From positions 4,460,673-4,524,672 of the forward strand of contig CM064664.1 of the NCBI GenBank assembly GCA_032717465.1: a stretch of 64,000 nt of DNA, written 5' to 3'. Source of the stretch: Coenobita brevimanus. Its lineage: Eukaryota; Arthropoda; Malacostraca; Decapoda; Coenobitidae. Positions 22,619 through 34,574 of this stretch are shown here, piece by piece. The first letter of the stretch is position 1. Every line of letters starts with the position of its first letter. The translations under genes and the position numbers were made by a program. The notes beneath the pieces were generated by a model. It was not told the origin of the DNA. It searched no databases and saw only the letters and a program-made list of their open reading frames with translations.

Positions 22619-23904
22619 CCACGTTACTGCTCAAAAGAGGAGCTTCATCATGAGAATTTAAAGCAGGTTCAGTTAATTCGGTTAAAGAATTCTGGGAACT
22701 CTCAAGGGTGGACACTAGACCAACTGACTGAATATTTAAAGACTCCTTTTTGTTCACATCACGCTGTCTCCTGAAACATTTCTCCGTAGTATGACCAAGC
22801 TTACTACAATAAGTACATTTACTTTTCTGAAATCTAGAGGTGGAGCTGGTATTTACTTTCTGAGAAACATCATCTTTATTCTCTTTCCTGTTACCTGTAC
22901 TCTGAGTAGAGGCAACGTACTTACTCTCAGCTTTCCTTTTTTCTTTAGAATATCTCTTGTGAGTGAGAACATATTCATCAGCTAAAACTGCAGCATCAGA
23001 AATTCTCTATTCTTCTCTCATCAAGATATAGGCTTACATCTTTATTAATACACCTTTTGAAGTCCTCCAGCAAAATCATCTGCTTAAATTTATCTAAATC
23101 AGAATTTACATTCTTAGAATTTAACCCCTGCTCTAACAGATCTTCTTTGTTTTTTGCATACTCAACATGGGATTGCTTATCTTGCTTATAAGTTGTCCTA
23201 AATTTTACTCTATAGGCTTCAGGAACAAGCTCATAGGCCTTAAGAATCGAGCTCTTAACTACATCATAATTATCAGATTGATCCTGAGGCAAAGATGCAT
23301 AAGTTACTTGAGCTTTACCGGTGAGAACAGTTTGAAGGAGTACTGGCCAATACTTTTTGGGCCAATTAAAACCTGTAGCTACCCTCTCAAACAACTGAAA
23401 TTACTTTGTTAAATCAGATTCATTAAAAGGAGGGACAAGTTTAACATTTTTAGCCACATCGAAATCATCAGAGCTAGATGATCCAGTTCCACCTTGTTTC
23501 ATGCGATACTCATGGTCTGCCTGAATCCTAGCAAGTTCAATTTGTGCCTGAGCCTGTGCCTCCTGAATACGAGCCTGAGACTCAGCCTCCTTAGAACGTG
23601 CCTGAAACTCAGCCTCCTTAGCACGAGCCTCCTGCAGGGCTAGCTGTAACTTGGCTATTTCAATCTGCGTTTGCTCATCTGGAGGAGTTACATTAAACAA
23701 GCTTTCATTAATCATGTCAACAATTTGATCTTTAGAATAATGAGAGCAAACAGCAATTCCCAATTGTTGAGCAACAAGCTGAAGTTCATTCTTTGTTCTG
23801 TTTTCTATATCACACACTGTTTGCACATTTGACAAAAAATCTTTGGCTTCATCAAGAGTAGTAATAGTAGACATCATGAATAGATCACAGTCACAAAATA
23901 TCAA
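22551..23904 (-). pseudogene. gag: gag of LTR element, broken
   Basis: The frame begins near 23904-23870 with STITTLDEAKDFLSNV. A glutamine/alanine-rich coiled-coil-like stretch (about residues 80-130, repeated EAQAQ and EAESQ) and a capsid-like block, FERVATGFNWPKKYWPVLLQ, VLTGKAQVTYASLP, follow. A TAA at 23401-23403 and a one-base shift near 23000 interrupt it. Downstream is one zinc knuckle, CTYCSKLGHTTEKC (CX2CX4HX4C, 22776-22817), for RNA binding. The capsid block resembles SCAN-type gag regions of vertebrate gypsy elements. The exact start codon is uncertain. Confidence 0.85.
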
Positions 23905-23939
23905 GCAATATCCTTATGATAATATCCTGAATATCCTGA

Positions 23940-23952
23940 TAAGAGGTCGCCA
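23940..23952 (-). other. Putative primer-binding site
   Basis: On the element strand TGGCGACCTCTTA lies six bases after the 5' LTR end. The leading TGG fits pairing to a tRNA CCA 3' end. The tRNA species cannot be assigned by eye. Confidence 0.6.
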
Positions 23953-23958
23953 AATTTA

Positions 23959-25007
<1,049 letters not shown>

Positions 25008-25192
25008 GAACATCTTTATAAATTGGTGACGTTTCGACAACTCATTTGTCATTTTCAAACGTAGGGAAAATATAATAAAAAACAAAGTAAACACCATGTC
25101 TATGATAAAAATATAAACACAACATCATTATGAAACTGAGGTTTGAAAAAGGCAAGTGAGTTGTCAAACCGATTCCACTCCTGATCACGCTG
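25008..25192. other. Inverted pair of hammerhead-like, Penelope-type motifs
   Basis: Two imperfect inverted copies (25008-25062 and 25139-25192) share GTGATCAGGA, CAACTCA and TTTTCAAAC. The minus strand of the left copy reads TTGAAAATGACAA, a short loop, TTGTCGAAACG. This resembles a decayed hammerhead core (CTGANGA, stem II, GAAAC) of the kind reported in Penelope-like elements. No reverse transcriptase is nearby. Two core positions deviate, so activity is unlikely. Confidence 0.4.
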
Positions 25193-25227
25193 GATTTTAT
25201 CTTCATATTAGGACAACGTTTCCACCT

Positions 25228-25230
25228 TTG

Positions 25231-25303
<73 letters not shown>
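25228..25303. repeat. (AT)n microsatellite
   Basis: Pure AT dinucleotide array on the right of the Penelope-like remnant. Confidence 0.97.
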
Positions 25304-25305
<2 letters not shown>

Positions 25306-25824
25306 CATAAAGTCAGTAATTTGAAGAGAATACAGTTTTCAATGAATGGAGCAGTGTCAAATTATAATTTAATCGATACTGTAGTATTTTTCTGTACTTG
25401 CTTTTCAGTTTAAAAAAAAAATAAATAAACTGTTCTCATGAGTCCTGATTTGCTTTAGTAATATTGATAACAACGTTACATCCGTGAGACTCAGTAGTGA
25501 ACACTCTTCTATGGCTCTTCACGAGGCTTTGGCATACAAGGCATCTTTCGACAAATCATATTCTTGTTTGCTTGGAGATATCTCAGTCAAATTTCTCACC
25601 TACATTGTTTGTCTTATTACTTTGAGAATATTTTGTCTACATACCTTAATATACTCTTGTGTGATGCACTACTATACTAGTTTTATAGATGTATAAAAGG
25701 CATTCCAGAGAATATGATGTCAGGTGGAAATTAAGCAACGAAAGATTAGGTTCTTTGGTGCTTTATTTGTTAAACAGAATATGTTCGCAAGTTTATATCT
25801 ATATCTATCTATCTATCTACATAC
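25304..25824. other. Unassigned spacer
   Basis: AT-rich, with no supported gene or repeat boundary, ending in a short (ATCT)n run at about 25797-25818 next to the 5S-derived SINE. Confidence 0.5.
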
Positions 25825-25944
25825 ATAAACGGCCATACCACGTTGAGTACACCGCTCCCCATCCGATCAGCGAAGTTAAGCAACTTTGGGTCTGGGTAGT
25901 ACGTGGATGGGTGACCGCCTGGGAACACCAGATGCTGTTGGCAT
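25825..25944 (+). rRNA. 5S rRNA-like sequence (head of a SINE)
   Basis: 120 bases align end to end with animal 5S rRNA: ACGGCCATACCACG, CCGATCAGCGAAGTTAAGC, and the internal promoter C box GGATGGGTGACCGCCTGGGAA region. The 3' end is GTTGGCAT. The first three bases are ATA where 5S has GCC, so the closing helix with the 3' GGC is lost. There is no T-run terminator after position 120; instead a unique body and LINE-like tail follow. I infer this is not a working rRNA gene but the promoter-bearing head of a SINE. An isolated 5S pseudogene is the alternative. Confidence 0.9.
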
Positions 25945-26061
25945 AACGTTCTCCCTACGTGTCAAGTGGGGTTGGTGGAGGATTAGTGCCACTCCCAGTA
26001 AAACAATTAACTCTAAGCCTTGACCACCCCGTTTGGGATACATGGCGTCTGGCAATGATGA

Positions 26062-26065
<4 letters not shown>
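25825..26065 (+). mobile_element. 5S-rRNA-derived SINE with LINE alpha tail
   Basis: Directly after the 5S head comes a roughly 75-base body (AACGTTCTCCCTACGTG onward). The 3' end contains CCACCCC, GGGAT and GGCGTCTGGCAAT before (GAT)n. The alpha LINE 3' end has CCACCCC, GGGAT and GGCGTCTGGCAAT at the same spacing before (AGAT)n. A polymerase III head plus a tail shared with a resident LINE is the standard SINE design. The 5S head places it in the SINE3 type. (AT)n follows from 26066. Confidence 0.82.
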
Positions 26066-26094
<29 letters not shown>

Positions 26095-26221
26095 GTTTAT
26101 AAAGGTGGTCCTTATACAGTAGGGCCAAAATTCGATTTCGAAAGTTCAAATGCCATACCCATTCAAAACATTCTAAATAGGTTAAAAATACTGTATATGA
26201 AATATTTATGGCTACAAATAA

Positions 26222-29200
26222 TTTTTAGAGGTTGCTCATTGCCCTTGAATATCACTGTATAAGAGTCAAACCGTGTATATTCAGAGGATTTTGTATCTGA
26301 AAATTTCTGACATTTATGAATTATTTGGATATGATATCGGCTCATAGGTCAAAACGGTTAATTTTGGAAAAAGGTAGATATACTTATTACCTAATGTGAA
26401 TTGCTTCAAAGCAAGTTATAGATTTTTTATGAACATTTAATTGTAATACCAGTAAACGACTATCAATACAGTCACTTTGGCATTATCAAATGACCAATAT
26501 GTCGCCAACCAAATCATTGACCATTCATTACTGCAGGTGTCGGTTAACTCCATGAGGAACTCTGCATCTGTGGTCGGCCACAAATTGTAGGATGTATTGC
26601 CGCTGGTCTTCATCCTTTGTTAAACGACTGGAGAAGGCCTCGATAAGTGCAACTGCTCGTTCAGCATGATCATTGGTTACTGCGAGTTTTTGCAAACATA
26701 CCAGCGCCTTTCCCTATGTGTGATCCTCATACCATTGGTCAACAGATAACTTCAAAAAGTCATCATCGATATTCAGTCTTTTGAAGAGATTCTTTGTCTT
26801 CTTCATGGCGAAATCAGTGACAGTCTTTCCTCGAACGTCACCAATATCAATGGTCACTCGCTTGAGAGGATCCTCCATACCATCATTGAAATTCATAGCT
26901 TGCACTATCTGTTTCTTGACTTCTTGACTGACGTTATCATCAAACAATGCAAGACCCACCAGCTCTTCATTCATGTACCACAGATGAGAGGCAATTTTCG
27001 AGCTGTTACTCTGGATATCTCATTGTTGATGGTGGCATAGTCGACTCGGGCCTCCAGCAGATACAGGTTGTTCTGTGGGGCACTCACTGCGAGTGGTGCT
27101 GTTATCCAGGCCTTGACATAGAAGCGTGTGTAAAACACACACAGATCATGGAGACCACGCTCTTCACTGATGGTCAAGGTAAACTGTGAACGAAACATCC
27201 ACACTTTGAATGTGCAGATTACCTTTGACATCCATCGTGCTTGATGCATCGCGCTGGGCCTATGAAAACGAGTACCTCATGGTGGTGATGAACCGAGGAA
27301 GATGGCAGTCAGCTCGAGTACCTCACGGTAATCATCTCAAGGCTGCTTGTGCAGAAGCGTAGTGAAAACAAAAGTCAGGACCTCCTTGATATCTTCAAGT
27401 TGAGCTGCGACCATTTCATCAGATGATGCGTCTTGGAAGTGCTCCTGGTCAACTGAACTCCAAAAAGTTTGAAATCGTTTGAAGAGCAGTACTTCTGGTG
27501 CCGGTGCAATAAGCATGGCTGCTTTGAAAGCAGTTCCTGCAAGTAGTTCTAAGATGTGATGCCAGCAGGCGAGTTACAAGAGTTCCCTGTCCAATAGCTG
27601 TTCCACCATAATGGATGCTCCTTTGTGGCAACCCATGTTTGCGCTTGTCATGTCAAAGCAGTTGCCTTGGACCCTTTCTGCAACTCCCCACCTCTTCAGT
27701 GTTCTGACCACGGCTTGTGCTTGCTGCAAACCAGTCCCTGATTCTAATTTTGGAACTTCTAATAGCTGAGAATTACCACTTGGCGGAATGATGATCGGAA
27801 GTCGGTCCATTTTTTCATTGTTGGTTAGGTCTGGAAGAAGCTTTCCATCCCAGTGAACGACGATTACTTCATCCAGAGCGAACTAATTCATTATGCTCAT
27901 CGTCGTCTCTTTGTGCCATTTCTGTCGCTGTCATCTGATGCTGCTGCGGTTCAGAATTAATGAACTGAAATCATGATCCAAAGCTTTTACTGTTTCTCTG
28001 AGAATCATCAGAGCAGCGCGATCAGACAGCTGATGTCGATCCAGAGTGGCCGACAAATTTTGACTCAGCACAACTTTCCGATCACATTTGGGTGGTGAAG
28101 GAAGACTTACATTTAATTCTTCATTCACAGGAGTCATGCAGCTACCACTGGACTCATGCCCAGATGACAAAGTACTGCTGCTGCTGCTCTCCAATTCAGT
28201 GATTTCTTCAGTCTGCGCAAATGCAGTGGCGGCCTTTTCTCTTCGTTTGAGCTCCATATACTCACGGTGGTGCTTATTTGCTTCTTTGATACTTAGGGTC
28301 TTGTCGATTCCTGCCATTGCCCCTGGTCGAACTTTCATATGCTGACTGATGAGAAACTGCTTGTCCTCTTCTATTGTGATCAGTTTCAGGGTGTCAGCAT
28401 GTGCAATATCGAAAAGGTCATCCAAAGAATCTTTAAATGATTGCTCACCCTGGACTTGTGCTGGTGTTGTCCTGCCCTTGTTTTTCTTAAGAGATTGCCA
28501 TTGAAGCAAAATCATCTCCCATTTTTTTTTGGAATTGCATGTTTGTCGAACTGGAATACGGGCACGCTCCCAGAACTGTTCCACTTTTTCAATTGTAGCT
28601 GTCATTGATGTTTTAATTGTCTTGTTCTGCTTCAGGTGGAGGTGCAAAAGATAACCTTGGGCTTGGCGATTTGAAGGCAATTTGGATCCTTTGATATCAT
28701 CTTCCAACTTTCCGAGCAAGTAGACATCAGACCTAGTCCTAGACAGGTTCCATCCTTTAGCATCAGTGCCCCAGCTCGTCAGAGCCATATTCATCCAGAA
28801 TCAACACTGTTCAACCAGTTATCAGTAATTATGTAAGATTGCCTGTAAAAGTAGAAAGCATGCAATTAAAGGGTGCAGTTAGATTGTCATTGTATGCTAT
28901 CACACAACAGTGACATTTCTATGCACTTAACTAGTAACTGAAACACTGTTATATACCAAATTGTCATTGAAATCTAGTAAATTATCGTCACCACGAATAT
29001 CAGCAGCATAACCAAGTCATGAGGTCTAACGACAATTATCTAACTGCCACGCCCGGTTCACTGTAGGCAGCTGTGATCTGCCTAGATGCTATGAATTTAA
29101 ATCTCTGTACAATGCATAACTGGGTAGTTTCAAGACACCAAATTTGTGTGAAAGACATTTCTGTTACAACTATGTGGGACAAGCTGAATGTGGCGAAACG

Positions 29201-29236
29201 TAATAACATAAAAGACCGATGAGCGACCTCTAAAAA
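26222..29236 (-). mobile_element. 3.0-kb DNA transposon of unresolved superfamily
   Basis: The ends match as 20-bp inverted repeats: TTTTTAGAGGTTGCTCATTG on the left and, complemented on the right, TTTTTAGAGGTCGCTCATCG. TAA precedes the left end (26219-26221) and follows the right end (29237-29239), suggesting a 3-bp duplication. Nearly the whole interior is one decayed minus-strand coding region (26560-28794). I know related proteins, from memory, as unannotated repeats in aphids and cnidarians. The superfamily cannot be named from sequence alone. Confidence 0.75.
26560..28794 (-). pseudogene. Transposase-like protein, decayed
   Basis: Fragments in order on the minus strand. First is an N-terminal helical region (MNMALTSWGTDAKGW at 28794; WEMILLQWQSLKKNKGRT; FDIAHADTLKLI). 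A serine-rich linker and then LSDRAALMILRETVKAL follow. A core has VHWDGKLLPD (near 27860), MDRLPIIIPPSG, VPKLESGTG, CFDMTSANMGCHKGA and LACWHHILELLAG. The C-terminal half has RPSAMHQARWMSKVI, FRSQFTLTISEERGL and FDDNVSQEVKKQIVQAM. It ends near 26560 with NDHAERAVALIEAFSS. Asp in HWDGK and CFDMTS, and the acidic residue in HAERAVALIE, could form an RNase H-type DDE triad; this is inference. At least three stops or frameshifts break it, near 27890, 27570 and 26970. Confidence 0.65.
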
Positions 29237-29272
29237 TAAATATTTTTGAAAAATATTTATCATTATCTCATT

Positions 29273-29780
29273 ATAATGAGCGATTGGTGAAAAAGATAAC
29301 TAGATCTGATGTAAGAGGTGTAAGACTGAGAGGAAGACCACGAATAGGATGGATGGACAGTGTGAAGAGAGTGTTGGATGCGAGAGGGATGTCTGTCGAG
29401 CAAGGAAGAGTGGCTGTGCGTGGCAGAAATAAATGGAGAAATTGTGAATGAATAAGTGATGACGCAGCCCTGAGGGGATATTCTCCCGCATTTGGTCTGA
29501 TCAGCTAGTCAGGTCAGGTGAGGGTAAGGGGATGGGTCTGTTATGATGTGGCAGGGGTAAACTAGTTCTGCTATCGGGCCCTGCTGCGGATGTCACTGAT
29601 TGCATTGTGCAGTTGACCCTTGTGTGGTGTGGTGCGTTGAGGATCTGTCCGTTCTCCCCTTTGGGGCTAAGATCCGAATGAATGTGTTTGAATGGGTGAG
29701 TAAATGGGGAGTGTGTCGTCCTGTCTCGGCTACCTCCCTTTCCTTGGGGGAAGCAGCCTAGGTATATAGATAGATAGATA
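29273..29780 (+). mobile_element. RTE-like LINE beta, 3' fragment
   Basis: It begins within the C-terminal coding region (the NERLVKKITRSDV codons, near-identical to 44702 onward). It runs through VRLRGRPRIGWMDSVKR and a short 3' UTR to CAGCCTAGGTATATAGATAG, ending about 29780. One base is missing near 29441, shifting the last codons. The right flank GAAAAATATTT also occurs 14-25 bases left of the fragment, a possible target duplication with filler. It lies just outside the 26222-29236 transposon. Confidence 0.88.
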
Positions 29781-30465
29781 GAAAAATATTTTGCATGACA
29801 TGTTTTCGTGTTATATGGAAGGATTTCAGGGGGTATCGTCCTAAATATTTGCGTGATCGAAAATTAGGACCACCTTATTATTTATATATATATTATCCCT
29901 GGAACGCATTCGAGGACACTATTGTGACCCACGCAAACTTTGGTCACATGGCCCTTGCTTCCTATGTGGCCCAAGTGGGTGGAGTTCTCAATAGCTTCCT
30001 AAAATGATGCGCTGTGTCGGGTGAAGGTAGTTGGTGCGCGCTCCTTGGCTAGGTTTTTCATATAACACAGATGTAGGCTATAAAAGTGTCCAAGAATGTG
30101 TTACAGCACTAGACATTTAGTGCATGGACTTTTCTTTGATGTTTTTCTGCCAGGAGAGTGGGAGTCAGCCAGCTGCCCCCTACACCCCCCTACTGCCCAC
30201 TGGTCACCGTACATCATAATCCATTCATAATACTCATGCTTATAGTCTTTACTCAATTTTTTAAAAATTGTCTTTAGTTACCCCTGGAGGATTACACTAT
30301 TTTTTTTTTTTTTTCTGTCAGACTGTAGTGTTAAGATTGCATTTTAAGTCCATACCTTGTAAGTTTAATAAAAACAACTCCAGGTATTTTTTTTTTTTTA
30401 TTGGTACATAACAGTGACCATGAATGTGGTAGAGTACAAAAAAAAAAAATCGAAAGTGTTCCAGG

Positions 30466-30535
<70 letters not shown>

Positions 30536-30800
30536 CACAGCAGTAGACTGTAGCACCAGTCGGGAAGGGCAGTACTCCCAAGGTGGATGGAAAGCTGATG
30601 ACATTGAGAGCTGGAGCTCCCGTTTCATCAGCCCTGGGGACTAGTTCCTGACCATCTCTCTTTGCTGAACTTTTCCGGTGTTTCAGTAACACAGAGAGTA
30701 GGCCAGCATGCTTTCCATTACAAGTTTCTCTAACTGTCAACACCAAACTACATCAACACTACACTACACTTCCTTTTCAAAATTAAAAAAAGGAAAATGG
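29781..30800. other. Unassigned spacer with (AT)n
   Basis: About 29781-30465 holds no recognised gene. Two T-runs (30300-30316, 30390-30400) and a palindromic TTATTTATATATATATTAT patch are the only structure. (AT)n lies at about 30470-30530. The minus-strand frame at 30746-30540 (TCNGKHAGLLSVLLKHR) matches nothing I know. Confidence 0.45.
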
Positions 30801-31241
30801 CACACTTAAACCATGCCTCAGAGTCCCCAACGGGGGGGGGGGAGACCACAAATGCCCCCACCATCCACCCTTCTCCCGGTGTCGACTCTACGAGCTGCCT
30901 GGAACCACTGGCTGACTCACTTCTTCATTTCTGCAACATTCGCAGCCTTTCCTTTAACTTTCTCTCTCTTGAACACCTCTAAACCTCACCTTCTTTTTTT
31001 TTTTTTTACCGAGACTCAGCTATCTTATCCGAAGCAACTGACAGCAAACGCTCTTCTATATCCTTGTACTTTCTCTATACTCATTTCAAGGCCAAATGTT
31101 GCTGTTGTATATATGTATGCAACGATTTATCTTGCTCTCGTGTTTCTGAACTTGATTCTTCTGAATTCTCCACTCTCTGGCTTCGGCTGTCCTGTCATTC
31201 TCTGACTAAATATATCTGCACAGTTTACTTATCCCCTAATT
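30800..31241 (+). mobile_element. Jockey-like LINE copy 2, endonuclease start
   Basis: Plus-strand pieces encode LLHFCNIRSLSFNFLSLEHL (family N-terminus of the endonuclease), FFFYRDSAIL (decayed LTETQLS), then VSELDSSEFSTLWLRLSCHSLTKYICTVYLSPNSV at 31150-31240. The same residues occur, more decayed, at 9960-10240. It is interrupted by the SINE-like insert that follows. Confidence 0.8.
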
Positions 31242-31545
31242 CGGTAGAAAGGCGGCCTGCAGTCCTCATGGACTCAGATTCGAATCCCGGCTGGGGCAGG
31301 GATCAGTTTAAGGATTCGAATTTCTTAAAAAGCAGACTTTTATGATCTACCAGAGAACCAGCCGACATGTCATTGAAGCACCCCCACTAATAACAGTACA
31401 CAATTCCTGTATGAGATAGCTCTACCATGTATTCAATAGGGAGGGTGGTTGTTAGCGCCAAAGTGGTGACATATGAAGATGTAGGACTACTGGGCCCTAA
31501 GGAGGACTGCTGGCACTTGGGAATAGGACACATACGTAAAAAATC
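31242..31545 (+). mobile_element. tRNA-like SINE insertion
   Basis: An approximately 300-bp insert splits the Jockey-like LINE between YLSPNS and the LGDFNVH region. It has a B-box-like CAGATTCGAATCCCGGCTGG near 31286-31305, preceded by GACTCCATGAG-type sequence typical of serine/leucine tRNA-like SINE heads. A clear A box and target duplication are not visible. Boundaries are approximate, from loss of similarity with 10240-10290. Confidence 0.55.
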
Positions 31546-32045
31546 TTCCTTCTATGATAGATAACGTTCTATCCATTTCTTCTTTCTCTGAAATCTCCAT
31601 TCTAGGAGATTTCAATGTTCACTACCACCTTTGGCTCTCCTCTCCTTTCACTGATCCACCTGGTAAACGAGCCTAAATCTTTACTACCCTTCATGACCTA
31701 GAGTAGCTTGTACAGCATCCTACCCGTATCCCTGACTGCCTTGGAGAGAGCACCAACATACTTGACCTCTTCCTTACAACTAATCCTTCTGCTTACACTG
31801 TTAATCTTTTCTTTCTGTTGGGCTCCTCCGATCACAACGTATTACCTTAACCCGTTCTATTGGTCCGGTACGGCCTGTGGACCCCCCAGAGAAATGTCAA
31901 CCATGGCACTTTGGAGCTGCAGATTGGGAGGCCCTCAGGCAGTGCTTCTTTGATTTACCCTAGAATGATTATTTCTTCCATGGCCAGGAGCCATCTGAGT
32001 GTGCCTTGCACATTACGGAGGTTATTTGCTCGGGCTTGGAAGCAT
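31546..32045 (+). mobile_element. Jockey-like LINE copy 2, continuation
   Basis: Resumes with the ILGDFNVH-equivalent (GGAGATTTCAATGTTCAC near 31599). Frames matching [38 protein letters not shown] and EPSECALHITEVICSGLEAY follow. It stops at about 32045, where the tail of the alpha LINE begins. RT is absent. Confidence 0.78.
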
Positions 32046-32064
32046 ACATAAATATATATATACA

Positions 32065-34498
32065 TCTATCTATCTATCTATCTATCTATCTATTGCCAGA
32101 CGCCTCAATCCCGTTTGGGGTGGCCACAAACAAATCGCCTCCAAGTCGCCCTGTCCCCTGCCATTTCACTCCCCTTCTCCCAACTCACACCCCCCTCTCT
32201 CATATACCTCTCCACCCCATCTCTCCATCTCATCCTCGGCCTCCCCCTCCCTCTTTCCCCCTCCACCTCACTCACATACACTCTCTTCGTCAGTCTTTCA
32301 CCCTCCATCCTCTCCACATGGCCAAACCACCTCAGTGTGTTCCTCATAACGCTTCCTATCACATCCACATCAACACCACAATGCTCCTAAATATCCTCAT
32401 TCGTCAGCCTGTCTCTCCATGTGACTCCACAGGCTCCTCTTAAATAACTCATTTCCACTGCTCTCACTCTTGACTTGTGTCCTTCCAACAACGTCCAAGC
32501 TTCACTTCCGTACGTTAGAGTTGGTATCACAATACTGTCATGTAGTAACTTTTTCACTTCCATGCTCACTTCCCTGTTTCTTATCACTGCTTTCAAAGAA
32601 CCAGCAACCTTTCTTCCCTGCTGTACCCTTTCAAACACTTCACCCTCCAAACCTCAATCTTTACTCATCACACTACCCAAGTACTTAAACGTACTCACAT
32701 TTTCCAATTCCTCACCATCCAACCTCGCTGTACATTCACTGACTTCACCTCTCTCAAAGACCATCACTTTACTCTTCCCTACATTCACCTTTAGATTCCG
32801 TTTCTTACACACTCTCTCAAACTCATCCACCAAGCCTTGCAGCTCCCCTTCGTCTTCACTCAACAACACAGTATCATCTGCAAACAACAGTACAGGGAGT
32901 TTCCAAACACTATCCTCTCTCACCAGGGCCACTCCAACATCCACTACCCTACCTTGTACCTCTTTTATTACCCCATCCATGTACAGGTTGAACAACCATG
33001 GAGACATGACACATCCCTGTTTCAACCCAACTTTCAAAGAGAAAAATTCACTTAGTTCACCATATACACGCACTGCAGCCTTCGCACCATCGTACATACT
33101 CTTCACAGCATTCAACAACTTCCCATCTACTCCATATATTCTTAACACTTTCCACAATCCTTGTCTATCCACCCTGTCATATGCTTTCTCCAAATCCATG
33201 AAAGCCGCATACAACTTCTTTCCCTTCTCTAGAAACTTTTCCACTAAAGATCTGAGAATGAATATCTGATCTACACAACCTCTTCCCTTCCTAAAGCCTC
33301 CCTGTTCTTCTCCAACTAATTTCTCTGTTCTTTCTCTAACTCTGTCAATAAGTATCCTACCATACACTTTTCCTATTATACTAAGAAGACAAATGCCCCT
33401 ATGATTACCACACACTTCTTTCTCCCCTTTTCCTTTGTACAAGGGAATAATTATACCTGACTTCCAATCCTCCGGGAATCTACCTTCCTCCCAGGCCAAT
33501 CTGCACATCTTCCACATCCATTCTACTACTATCTCTCCCCCATGCTTCAGCATTTCACCACACACTCCATCAATTCCTGGGGCTTTAACTTTCTTCATTG
33601 CTTCCACAACTTCTATCCTACTGATTTCTTCCTGTCCTCTCACCTCCCTCCTTCTCCCAGCCATTCCCCAGCCACTTATACTCGCATTACTTCCATCCTC
33701 CACGTTCAACAATTCCTTAAAGTGTTCTCTCCATCTGCTCACTTTTTCTCCCTTCTCCACTAGTAATCTACCATTTTTATCTTTCACTCCCCTGCTAACT
33801 TCACTTCCACCCTGTCTTACTCTTTTCACCTCTTTCCAGAACATTTTCTTACAGTCCCTCCACTTTACACTCAAATTCCTTCCAAATTCCTCATCCACTC
33901 TCTTCTTACTCTCTCTTACTAATCTTTTCACCTCTCTCTTTCTTTCTACATATAACTCTCTCTTCCACCTCTCAACTTCTTCCACGCCCCTATTTCTCAT
34001 CCATTCATTGTATGCTTTCTTCTTTTGTGCCACAGCCCGTTTCACCTCTTCAGTCCACCACGCTGTTCCTTGCACCCCCCTCCGTCTTCTCTTCCTTCCA
34101 CACACCACATCACATGCTGCACATATTTCTTCTGTAAATATTCTACACACACCTTCCACGTCCCCCATCTGCTCCAATTCATATTTACCCAATCGTTCCT
34201 CCACTTCTCTCTTATACTCTGCCTTTTTCTCATCCTCTTGTAACCTTTCCACTCTCCTTGCAACTACTCCTTCCTCTCGTCTTTCCCTTCTTCTATTCCT
34301 CCATCTTACTTGAACTTTAATTCTGGCCACCACCAAGTAGTGGTCAGAAAGTCCACTCCACCAACCTCTATAAACTCTTGCATCCAATATACATCTTCGC
34401 ATCCTTTCATCCACACACACATAATCAATCATTGCCTTCCTTTCACTCAGTTCACCACCCACCCTTCTCATCACTCGCCATGTATACCTGTGGATCAT
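32065..34498 (-). mobile_element. RTE-like LINE alpha, longest copy
   Basis: Minus strand. It is truncated inside the endonuclease (34498, against an (AT)n array) and runs through RT and the C-terminal domain to GGCGTCTGGCAAT and a (GATA)n tail at 32065-32094. RT is open over 614 codons. After a lost base near 32655 the remainder is in frames at 32650-32387 (KYLG continuation, YGSEAWTLLEGHKSRVRAVE) and 32368-32105 (WFGHVERMEGERLT). This is the best reference copy of the family in the window. Confidence 0.93.
32654..34498 (-). pseudogene. LINE alpha endonuclease end plus reverse transcriptase
   Basis: 614 open codons. The first about 60 residues are the end of an APE endonuclease (MIDYVCVDERM, GLSDHYLVVARIKV). 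A basic linker contains TAWWTEEVKRAVAQKKKAY. RT motifs are KKVKAPGIDGVCGEML, GIIIPLYKGKGEKEV, NHRGICLLSIIGKVYGRIL, EEQGGFRKGRGCVDQIF, AAFMDLEKAYDRVDRQG (first catalytic Asp), LKQGCVMSPWLFNLYMDG and LLFADDTVLLSEDE (catalytic DD near 541-542). It ends FKYLGSVMSKD where a frameshift occurs. The intact polypeptide would nick target DNA and copy LINE RNA into it; the missing N-terminus and the frameshift make this copy dead. Confidence 0.92.
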
Positions 34499-34510
34499 TT
34501 TATATATATA

Positions 34511-34571
<61 letters not shown>
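34499..34571. repeat. (AT)n between two LINEs
   Basis: An AT array separates the 5'-truncated edge of the alpha LINE from the 5' end of beta LINE copy A. Confidence 0.95.

Positions 34572-34574
<3 letters not shown>

Noticed and set aside
22791..22985. Plus-strand 64-residue frame in the LTR element
   Set aside because: Antisense to the gag zinc-knuckle region.
25825..25944. Functional 5S rRNA gene
   Set aside because: The first three bases break the terminal helix, no T-run terminator follows, and the sequence continues into a SINE body and LINE-like tail.
30540..30746. Minus-strand frame beginning near 30746 as a gene
   Set aside because: Runs into an AT array, no recognised motif, no supporting signals.
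32475..34313. Long plus-strand frames of 264 and 292 residues
   Set aside because: Antisense to the 614-codon LINE alpha RT frame; no domain on the plus strand.
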